From: Cladopsammia gracilis
Lineage: Eukaryota; Cnidaria; Anthozoa; Scleractinia; Dendrophylliidae
Direction: 5' to 3'
Assembly: GCA_022457155.1 (NCBI GenBank)
Contig: JAJGOT010000135.1
Coordinates: 775,001-839,000, forward strand
Length of the DNA stretch: 64,000 bases
How positions within the stretch are numbered: the stretch's first letter is position 1; each line of letters opens with the position of its first letter. The position numbers and the translations under genes are program-made. This document shows, one piece after another, positions 32,384 through 44,300 of this stretch. The notes below the pieces were generated by a model. It was not told the origin of the DNA, searched no databases, and saw nothing but the letters and a program-made list of their open reading frames with translations.

Positions 32384-35300
32384 TGATAAGAAATAAAACA
32401 AAAACAGCGGTAATAAACATGGTAAACCAACGCATTTTTATAATAAACTTGACGTTTCGTATGCTAAGCGACATACATTTTCAAAAGTAACCGTTACAGC
32501 GTTTGAAAACTGTTCAAAATTAGGGGTCTGGAACCAAGATTAAGAAAAACAATCTTAACAGCAATTTAAAGTGCCTCTGCGATCAAATTTTATAATTGTT
32601 TTTATTTCATTTTTCGAAAGAAAATATTGTAATTACTGACCAGTCCAAACAGTTTTTCAATCTGACCAAGGGAAAGCGGTTTTTTTCGAATGTACTTTTC
32701 TCATTTTCACGGCCGCCATTACATTTGCATGTTCCAGTAGTTTCAAAAGAAGCCAGAGAAAGTGAAGTCAAAGACTCACTGGCTTAAAATTGCAGTGTGT
32801 GAATACAGCTTATTTAGTATGCGGCACGGGAATTTTGAGCTTTCAGATTGCCAAACTCGTGTTCTGCATACTAAATAAGTTGTATTCACACGCTGCAATT
32901 TTAAGCCAGCGAGTCTTTGACGTCACTTTCTCTGGCTTCTTTTGAAACTACTGGAACATGCAAATGTAATGGCGGCCGTGAAAATGAGAAAAGTACAGTC
33001 ATAAAAAACCGCTTTCCCTTGATCAGATTGAAAAACGGTTTGGACTGGTCAGTAATTACAAGATTTTCTTTCGAAAAATGAAATAAAAAACAATTACAAA
33101 ATTTGATCGCAGGGGCACTTTAATAGTACGGACTGTCAGTCCTAAGAAGCTACAGCTAATAAAGCATCAGCTTCTCACTGCTGACGTTGACATTTAAGGA
33201 AGGATGTAGTTATTGAATCAACAAAGTCTCCTTGATTTTGCAGTGAAAGTCCGTTTTGCCGGACGCTAAAATATCAAAATGATCCCAATTAATGTTGTGA
33301 CCGGCAAAACGGCAAAACAGAAAAACATCTGGACTTCTAATCTAATCGGAATTTGAAGATGTTGATTTTTGAGGAGAGGGGAAAACCGGAGGAGAGAACC
33401 AACAACAAACTCAACCCACATATGACGCCGGGTCCGTGGATCGAACCCGGGCCACCCTGCTGCCCGGATGGATGCTTCTGTTTTTTTTTTCACCGCATCT
33501 GCGGCTAAAACTGAGCCACAATGAATAATTGAAAGCTAGGCACAGAGAGTGACGAGATTTCCACGTACTTACCCGTAGCTCATCTAGTTTGTCTTCTCTA
33601 TGGGCGAATACGAGGCCTATTACATATAAGCCCAGTATGGCACATACTGTAGACAACACCACAAAGTTTCCAGTCTCTGCCAGGTTGCCAAATGCTGCAA
33701 ACACTTTGTCGAAATCGATGGGATTCGGAGCCACAAGGAAATCACCTCCAAAGGCAGAGAGATGGGTGCACAGGCAATGTAACTGCGAAGAAGTTGTTTT
33801 TGGTCCAACCTGTAACAATCATAGGATTATTAAATAGGCAAACCTACTGGAATCATTGAGTCATGTAACAATCGTGATTAATTCAATGTTTTGACTATGA
33901 AAATGCTATCGAGTCATACTTTCCTGGTTCGTTTGGGTCCATTCATGAATCACAAAGTGTAACCTTGCAGATGAAGGATATCTATCTATACTATCTTACG
34001 GGATTATTTTTAATTATATTATGTACAAAATGGTTCATACTTTTAGGTGCGAGGATGAAATCCTAACGTGTGACCATTGGAATAAAAGCTAGTGAACATT
34101 ACTCTCATGTATTTTTCAAAGCGTTTGGGAACGAAAGTCCCTATCCTATTCAAACACATTTCTCTGGTCACCCTGTTTCTGGCCCGGCAAACATTAAGAG
34201 AAAAGGCGTATACGAATGTAAAGGGAAAAACCAGAATTTTCGCAAAACGTTGACGTACCCGGCATCCTTCACCCGTCCACTTCTCTTTAGATTCTGACCA
34301 ATACAAGCAGCCGCTGACCGAAATGCTTAATGTATAATTCACATCCGTTGTATGATTGTAGATTGGTACAATAATAATAGGTGTTGGGGGAGGAGTCGTC
34401 GGGGCGTCCTTTACATCCACGCAAGACCTTTTGCCCCTCCTATGGTTTGGGCTGCACGATCGTCTTGCTCTCTCTGGTCCCGTTTTAGGATCAACCTCGG
34501 TGTTCTCCTCAATGTATCGAATACCAAGGTAGTGGGTACCATTTTGACCAGATATGAGACTTGAAAATGTAAAGACGTAGGGATCCGATGAACAATTACG
34601 GCTGTCTGAAGAATTCCCAGTAGTATTTATACAAGACGAAAAATCGGGGATAGTCGTGCTGAAGACGTTCTTTTGAGGCGTTGGCTTCGTTTTGTAGTTA
34701 ACAAACACATCTACCTTTTTTCCGCTAACAGGTTTTATTTTTATTGTTACCAGCACATCGCGGGATGAAACCAAAAACATGTGGAAGCGAAGATTGCTCG
34801 TTCCATTGCTAGGTTTCAAAAACAAGTGCGGTTCAGAACTGTTTCCTTTTTCAGATTCTTTCCCTTTATCAGAAATAGGAATGAAAAGCTCAATTGGTTT
34901 TGGCAGTCCTGAAATGTTCAGAGTCTTGCCTCCACTGGCCTTAAGCTTGAAGTCGAGTACTGAAGACTTGACTGCCGTGGCACTTTTGTCCCACGTGAAT
35001 GGATTGTTATTAAATGACAGCATCTATATAAAATAAAAGAACATGATAAAAAAGGATGTTAAATGTCATGCTCGTTCTGGTCATTCTGTGGTGACTAGAT
35101 TCTGTTTGCTTTGATACAACCAAGATAAGTTAAGATTTGGATTCCTCGACTTGACTCATGTTCTGGTAATTGCTTGTGTTCGCACGATCGTAACAAAGTA
35201 AATGCATGCAGTTACATGTATTAAATAAAGGTTTTTAGAAATTTAAGTAACGTATTTTATTCCCAGTCTGGCAAAGTTTCACGTTGTTAAGAATAAAGTC

Positions 35301-38300
35301 TCAGAAGATAAACCACCCCCTCATTTTTTTGGACAAAATAGCCTTAGGCCCATGCCTTAAGGTGGCTCCAAGTTTTTTTTTTTTTGGCTTATACATAATC
35401 TTATTTTAGCTCAATGAATCTGAATTTGATACGAATTGTTAGGCTTGGATGAAATTTTGGATGATGCTCTTTTTATGCTAATCAGCGTTTCCATAGCAAC
35501 GGTAAACAAACATGAGAAAAACGGTTTTTCCTAAATATCTTTCGATTTTGGGGCTACCCGCGACAAGCGAATAAATGCCCTATAATCTACAAAGTGTAGC
35601 ACACCAAATGGGGAAATTTCAAACAAATTAAACTGTTCGATTTTGAATAAATCTCTGAAACATTTTTAACATGTGTTTTTTCATGTTTTAAATATAAGCG
35701 ATCAAAACATTCCATAGGTATCACAAATTATCATTAAATTACCACATAACGTTTTCTCAGACTTAAATCATTACTCCCTCCAAATAGCACTGACTAACTC
35801 CTCAGCAATGAAGAGATCAAGCTTTTCATTCAAATATAGTTTTGCTTGACGTTTTCGCTCTTTTTAAACTTTTGTATTTGGTTTTGGATTTGGTTTTGCA
35901 CGAATGGTGCAAATAGATGTAGTGTAATCTACCTGCGAATCAACAGCCTCAGGTGAGTTTTTTCCTTGGCCAGAAAAGAGGGAGTCAGCAGAAGGTAGGG
36001 CCACCCCGCTGGGTCCATCTCCAAGCTTCTTGCCACCCATGTCAGAGCTCTTTTGGCGATCTAACAGAACATCAAGGGACTTTGTCTTAAAGACGGTGGG
36101 CTTGTCGCCAACTGCCTTGGTTCCTAGCAAACTGTCTCCCACTTGAGAAACCAGATTCAAAGCATTTTTTGCTCTCTTTTTGCTCTGTTGAAAGGGAAAC
36201 GAAATTTTTTGCTCCATTTTGAAGACACTTAAAGACAAAGTTTGTTTAAGAGACCTATCAACTGGAGTCGTTTACAGGATTAGTTGCAAATTAATAGTGG
36301 GACAAAGTCAATTTTAGACAAACCACATAAGAGCTGATAAGAACTCTCTGTCGGCACAGAACTGTACATTGTATTGAAAACGTTCTGATAAATTTGACTT
36401 CGATAATGTTAAGGTTGTAGACACCGAAAGTTTTTAGGAGTATGGCATTCTATTCATGACCCAATGACTTTTATGGAACATTCAGACATGCATTTCAAAC
36501 AATAAAAATTGTGTTAATCAGGAGCCGATACCATCTCCGGTAGGACTGGGGAGGTTCTATCCCTATTCCATACCAGGGAGAAACTAGGAAACGAATGAAG
36601 TGAAGAACTGTGGACGTTGGCGTAGTCCAAATGCATACTGTCATCTTCTTGCATGTTTGTCAATGTTCTCGTTTGCTCGCACTCATTACCATTCACTGGT
36701 GAACGCAATTAAATTTTCGGAAAATAAAAACATTGAAAGCAGAGACAAAACTTAATTTACAAACTAGTCTGGCAAGAGGCAACACTGAAACTGACGCATA
36801 GCGTCAACAAATTTGACTGACTGCAGACATCTCACTGACCCTCCCCCAGGCAGCAACATTCTGACGACTCTCAGTGGAACTGTTTTAGAAGGGGGTTTCT
36901 AGCTTTTTCTAGCTTTTTTCATCCACAGACGTTTAAGATGAAATCCTAAAATATAACTATTCAAATGAATGCTACAAAAAAAAATACTTTCATGTGGCGC
37001 TGCTTATTATATCGTAGAAGGTGATTCTAACTTTTTAGTCTGTGGATGAAATCCTAAAAAGTGACCATGTGACAAGCTGCTCATTTTGGTCAATCTTCCG
37101 AAATCAAAATATTGTTGTGATAATTATATATTAGGGCCCGGTCGCACTACAGTCAAAAACAAAAATTATCCCGTGCAAAAATCGAGGAAAACAAAAGAAA
37201 CCGCTCCGGTGGAACACGCTTTTTGTGGAATGTTTTTGTTTTTATGTCATTTTGCACGGGCTAATTTTTGTTTTTGACTGTAGTGCGACCAGGCCCTTAC
37301 ATAACATTACATAGTTACTCACTTTTTCCTTTTGTGCCTTGCTCTGAGCTTGGTCACCTTTTTTCACCTCCTCTTCCTCTTCTTCTTCATCATTGTCGGT
37401 CCCAGCCTGACTAGATGCTGCGCCTAGCACGTTCCCAATTCCACCGAATAGACTGGTACCTAAACTCTGCACAAGGCCAGAGTCCACGGACCCATTTGCC
37501 AATTGAGCCGAAATGAAGTTTGCGGTGTTTCCTAACATGTTCAGGGCCTTTTCCTGTAAACACAAAATATAGTGTTACGCCTTGGCATCACGATCGTCTT
37601 AAACATGCACAGGGTACACAAAACACTCATACAAGCAAATAAGACCCGGCTAAGGCATAATTGTGAAGGACATTTGCTGGAGGATTAATTTTGCACTTAA
37701 CTTAAGGATGATTTGAGTTTTAATTTTGTTGACATTTAACTATTATAGCGCGAAAGCGCGCGTGATATCGCCTAATTCTTACGGTCTCGTCGGCTAAAAT
37801 TTGGCGATATCACGCAAGCTTGAGCACAGTTTGAAGAAAAAATATCGAGGCCGGTCCGTCATTTTTGCATTGTCTTGTCAAAATGCGAAATTTAACTCCA
37901 TCGTTGGATATACGTCATGTAGACATAGCGTATATCGATAACTTTTTGACCATACTTGGGCAGTGTATCAATGTGTTGAATTTTATTTAAGATATCTGAA
38001 AATGTATGTATATCGATGTTATTTGAAAGTTGTGATTTCTGCTGATTTTTGCTATTGTTGGAGAGGGAAAAGGGAGAAATTCGGTGTCATTAAAATAATT
38101 TAAAATTTTAACAATTCTTAAAAGCTTTAAAATGACAAAACTCTTAATTTTGAAACTTAAATATATGGATAATAGATAACAAATTATTATGAAGTAAACC
38201 AAAAGCAATAAAACAAAAGCGACGGAGGATCAAACCGGAGGCCATGGCTGGAATCCCACCGAGGTCAGTAGCCACGCAGCTCTTTAGAACCTCTAATTTC

Positions 38301-41300
38301 ATTGGACCTGTATACCACGCAGCTCTATTGTTTTTAGGTCTAGGATCTATTGTTAGCCATTGTTGTGTTGTTTGTTCTATTGTTTTCTCAGCTAATCAGA
38401 GAAGACCTTGTAAGAGCTGCGTACCGCCCCACCGAGGTCAAACCATTTTTTCCTCGTGTGGCCTCCATCTCCATACCAAGCTAACACTGGCAAACTAGTT
38501 TAAAACCTGGTTACTTTGGCTCTCTGGAAGACTGCGCGTTTGGTTTAAGGACAGTTTATCAAAGCAAAGCTGCTCTGCTTCCTTACCTGAGATTCATCTG
38601 TTATTCCATCGCTGTTATCTGTTGCCATAGAAATAACTCCCACAATTAATGTTGCCTGCTCGAGACTTTTTACTTCGATGTTCTCCATTTTGCTGAGTAG
38701 TGCATTGATGTACTGAATAAACAAAACGTTAGCGTCAAATAACCGAAATGAAACAACAGAATACCGATTAAGTTCCTTAAGTTTCGGTTGTCAGTTGTAA
38801 AACTGCTCAAATGTCAGTCACTAGCTTCTTTGCTAAGTTCTTGTCCCCGCGACAACTCCCGGCTAACCCAGTCGTTTCCATGAGGCAACTAACAAGACTG
38901 AAACAATTATCAGGTGTTACCAGGACAGGCCTCAGGCCTTTGCAAATGTTTGGTATGCAATGCTCGCCAGGTTATCCGGGATTGCCACAGTTGGACTAGG
39001 GATTAAATTGCCCGGTAACGATGGTAGTTAGTAGTAACTCCTTACCATGCAGGTTTACCGGTTTTACCGGACTTGACTTAACCATGCTTTTAGGACATTG
39101 GGTTCAACCCTTGTAAACCCAGTTTGAGAACAAGGAAACCCCGATCTATTGTCTGATCTATTATCTATTGCAACCAGCTAGGGTATACCCTAGCTGGTTC
39201 CACTTGACTCTTAGTGCAAAGGCGAACTTTCTCGGCTATCAGTTTGTATTTTTCTGTGATCCTCCATTTTCGACGATACTCGTGTCGGGTTGATTTTTTG
39301 CTAATCATAGTTTTGGCAATTTATCAGTTAATCCCTACTAGATGCTGCCCTTAGAAGACTTAGAACATCTTAGATGGCCCATAATGCCGAAATAACTATT
39401 CCATATACATACTCTATTTGATTTCTACAGCTGTAATTATGTTTATTCTTTTAATTACCAGTGCATACCAGTTTCATACCATATTATTGAGAGCAAAAAG
39501 GAGGGGGCGTCTCTATGCAAAATATTGGCCAGTCATCACTGCCAGTGTGACGTCACACGAAGCCCTGACTCATTGTTTTGTGACGCCACACTGGTAGTGA
39601 TGAGTCGGTCGCGTCAAATAATTGGAAACAATAGAGTCGCACCCCTTTCTCCCAATTGATACCTTTCTGCACGAACGTCTTATTTAACCTAAACCCGAGT
39701 GATTGAGTCACTATTATCTTCTTTTAAAGGGACACTGTCACCTATTTTTAGTGTCACTTGGAAAAGCCAAAAAACATATTTGTTTCGATGGAAACCTTAA
39801 AATAATGACCCAGTTTTGTTAACAAACACTCTATCAGTGCACAGAAACTAGTATTCGTTATCTTTGGCTGCGGATGGCCAGGATGGAAATGGATTGCAAG
39901 TTGAAAAAATTGGCCAATTTTTTCAAGTCCCTCCCAAGAGTCATGGAAAAATCGCAGAAAACGTATTATGGTTTGTTCTTCCTTGAAGAAATCACTGGAT
40001 ATTATCTTCTTGGTGTTTTGACCAAAACACAGCAAAATCTGCGTGAAAATGCCCCTTTAATGATACCCGTGTAATTGTTACTGACCGAGTCCGTCTGAGT
40101 ATCTGCAGCGGACAGAAGAGAAAATGCAATTTGCATGGCTTTTTCGACATTTCCTGATCCTAGAAAATCATCCAGCTTGGTCATAGATTCACCTACACCA
40201 GAAAGCTTTGGCTGTCGAACCTGTAAAAAAGGTGAAAAATTAAGAGTTCTTAAAAGACAATGTAACCTGTTTCGGTTTACTTTGAAAAGCTACAACTTAA
40301 CACGTTTTATCAAACGAAACTTAAAATGTAATGGTCCCGTTTTGATCACAGTAATAATGCACAATAATAATGCAATAATAATGCACAATAATGCAATAAT
40401 AACAACAACACCTTTATTGATACACGATGAGTTGAAAAACAGCATTGCTGTGCACATGCAGGTTAGTAAAGTATAAATTTGGGTCAAGGAAATATCGCTA
40501 AAAACTGATTATGGACTTCTCCTTCTTTGAGTAATTAGCTGAAGTTTTCGTTTGATCGCTTTATATAGCAGACCAATTTCGTGTATAAGTAAAGCTACGT
40601 GTAAAATATTTACTACAGTTTGGACCGAACTAAAGCCAAATGCACGCGACATTGGCCCTTAAAGATTTTGTTATCAGAATACACACTGATTTAATATGTG
40701 AAAAGATTACCTGTACAGTGATGAGCTCTTCTGCAGAATCACCAACGGAATCTATGACTTTTAACTGCAGTTGAAGCGAATAGTTTGACGTCTTGCTACC
40801 TACTGGCAACTCGGTTGTCACGTTTGATTGCCATCCTGAATAAAATACCACGACACCGATCTTTGTAAAGTACGAAAACTGGTATCTTAGCGGCCCGTCA
40901 GAATCTTCCCAGTTCGCACACTTGATTGTGAACTCAGTTGTTATGGCTTCTCCTTGATTAGGCTCCACGAAGCAACCAGAATTGTTGCCTCGCCTGACGG
41001 GTGGCAGATTTGTGTGAAAGATGTAGTCATCGGCTTGAAAATTTTCCTCGTCTAGCCAGGAGATTATGTGGATTTTGTAATTTCTGTTGCCCATTAAATT
41101 GCTCCGGTTTTGAGATATACTATCTCCGCTTATCGCGAAATTGGGCCGGTCCAGTGATGTCAAAGCTATTTCGTCAAGATTCTTAATCTCGCTCCAAGAT
41201 TCGTGGGAACTATTGTCGAGGCGAACAAAAAGAGACCAGTGATAGTTTGTTAGAACAGAACAAGATATCCCTCTACATTGCGTCTCAAATACCAATTTTC

Positions 41301-44300
41301 GTCTTGTGCTGACCTTGTGTTGACAGTTTGTGACGCAGCTACAATATAACATTCAAAAGTATTAACTTTCGCAGTCCACAACGGCAAACATGTACACCCT
41401 ATTTCAGACTATTAGACGAATGGTACACAATCTACACTCTATTTGTGACTAAAACCACGGGTGTGTGACAAATGCTGACCTGCACTCGCCCCCTCGCAAC
41501 TTGCATACTTACAGACTTTCGTGACGTTTAAGAAGACTTTTTCACGCTTTAAGTGACGTTGTCATTCGAAGCAAGTAGTGTGTTGACATTTCCCGCAAAA
41601 TCGGCTGAAATGTCTTCCAAGCAAGTGCCTTGTATATAATGTCACGGCGACCATGAAAAATACAATTTTCTCTTTTTGACCGTTGGGAGGGTTTGTTCTT
41701 GGGCAAATACTGTACAAACCTTTCGTACTGTTTTGCGGATAAAAGGGCCTTCATTCAAACCGCCTACTGTCTAAAGCGTACTAAGCAATGCGAAAATCAC
41801 GGAGATTGCACTTTAAAGTAACTGCTGGTAAGAAAAAGTCGAAAAGGAAAACAAAAATGTTTGTCGTAGTACCACTTTAAAGAAACTGCTGGTAAGATGT
41901 GTGTTGACAAGGTCATAATTTATTAATCGTCAGGAACGTCTGCAAGTCTGCGTGACTGAAAGTCTGTAGGTCTGCAAGTCTGCAAGTCTGCAGTCTACAG
42001 GCATTTACTGTCAGTCGCTAAATAGCCTAAATAGCCTAAATAGCCTAATATAGCCCTCCCCCCAGGATGGGTACTCCCCTTTATTTTATTTTTTTTTATT
42101 TTTAATTTTACTCATTGCTCGCATTTTTTCTCGCCCCTGCGGGGCTCGAAAAAATACTACGCAACTCGTAAAATATCCGCGCGTATTATCTGTAAAACCA
42201 TGGAATAAGGTGTATGTATCCACCCCAACGCGCAAAACGAAAACGATATGGTCAGTTAAAACTGGGTCTTAAAAAGGGTATCAAATCTCGATTTTCTACC
42301 CTTAAATAGGGTCAGGATTTAAGAACCTTGGCGGCACACACCTATCCTACATTGTCGGGAGTACCCCCACGAGTGTGGGGCTAGCCTATTATTTGTTTGA
42401 AATGTATTCCTTTACCTTATAGAAAGAGAAATGTTTGTGTCAACGCGAAGGTTGTGAGTTGCTGTCACAAATCTGCGTCCCTGGGACACTAGTAACTGAA
42501 ACACGTATGTTCTGTTCGAGACCAACAAATCTGGGTTGAATGCTAGACTTTCTTTTGTAGTCGAGCTTAAGATGCTAGGATCACAACCAAAGCAATCCGT
42601 GCAATTCGTCTGGTTCTTGTCAAAAGTTGAATCAAACGACGATGACGCATTTGGTAACTTGGAGCTGTCAACCCTGCAAAACCACATAAATGTGACGTCT
42701 GCAGCTTTATCTCCAAACGAATCTTGAAGTTCACCCTTGGTAACTGAATGTAATTCTACAGTGCCACCACCTTTTATAACCTCGTCTGGTCCAGAGATTG
42801 TGACCGTAAGACGAGGAAGAATTCTGACAAACCCGAAATCGTAAGAACCGGATGAATTTGTTTCTTTCGGCTTCACAGATGTCCGGACAAACGTGAGACC
42901 CTCAGACATGTGTTTTGAACTGATTGTTATGTTCCTTGCATTGTTCCGTTTCATTTCCATAACTTGAAAGAACTGCCCAGTGTGTTCATGGACGGTAAAA
43001 ATCTCCCAGTGAAAGTCGTATTCTTCCAAGGTGGAATTAACCTCACCAACTGAAAATATCTTTGCTTCAATAATATGTGTTTGGCCTGGTAGTACTTCCA
43101 TTACTCCTTGTAAGTTCTTGGTCAGATTTAAGGAAACACTGGGAAGAATATTTACTTCGTCCGCTGAAAACGAAAAGAAATGGTTTTTGAAGAGGCTCTC
43201 GTGTAACACTTGCGTGACCGTATTTTTAGGTCAAAAAGTTAATGAAGACAGTCATTTACCTGTGTATTGTATTTTGAAATATTTGGAGTAGAATATGGTT
43301 TTTCCTGACGCTATCTTTTCTCTTAACCTGGTAACCAGAGTTTCTTGATTCGCTCGGAAACATTCAATCACGACCTCAGCCGTCAGTAGTGCACCGTCCG
43401 TTTCAGATTCCTGTGGGCTGTGATGGAAAAGACAAAACCGTTCATCAAAGGAAAAAGTAAAGAATAACAACAATAACGAATCGATGGAGGAGGAGGAAAA
43501 AAATAAAGGAAAGAAAAGAAGAAAAAAGAGGTAATTGTGGTTAAGGAGTAAAAGTAGTTGTTACTGCTGTTGTTGTTATAGTAGTAGTGTTGGTGGTAGT
43601 GGTAGTGGTAGTGGTAGTGGTAGTGGTAGTGGTAGTGGTAGTGGTAGTGGTAGTGGTAGTGGTAGTGGTAGTGGTAGTGGTAGTAGTAGTAGTAGTAGTA
43701 GTAAAATTGCTTTATTTGCATGACCGCAAGATTTTACAGTATTGCAAAAGCATATTTATAGCAATTAATAACAAAACAATAATAATAATGTATCACGTAT
43801 ATATATTCATACACAAGGAAATAAACTTCATTACTAGCTAATTCACATGATAGTCGTTAGAGTTCATGAGAAGGTTTATACTTTCTGAGGTTGATTTCCT
43901 TTCGATGTCAGGTATTATTTCATTGATTCGATTTAAGAATGTCTGCCTCTGCAGAGAGTATTTGCTACATTGCAACAAGAAATGAGTTTCATTTTCTACT
44001 TGATTTGATTTACACAATGGGCCGGCATAATCTAGTTTCTCTGGGCATATGATCGGTTTGATATCTACCTACTTCAATCATAAGTTTGTGATTACTTACT
44101 CTAAACTCCACTAAATTTCGTCTTTCATTAAAGTTTCTTAGCTGGTTTAAATAATCAGATGTAAAGTATTCATCTTTAAAAACTTTATAAAATTCTAATT
44201 TCTTTGACTGTTCAAGGCTGTGTCGCCAAAATGATATATATTTCTCTTTCATATTAGTTGTATATCGCCTAATTCTATAATTATCTAAGGATTCAGGATC

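Noticed and set aside
43383..43841. Open frames of poly-Val, poly-Gly/Ser and Tyr/His
   Set aside because: Produced by the GGTAGT microsatellite.
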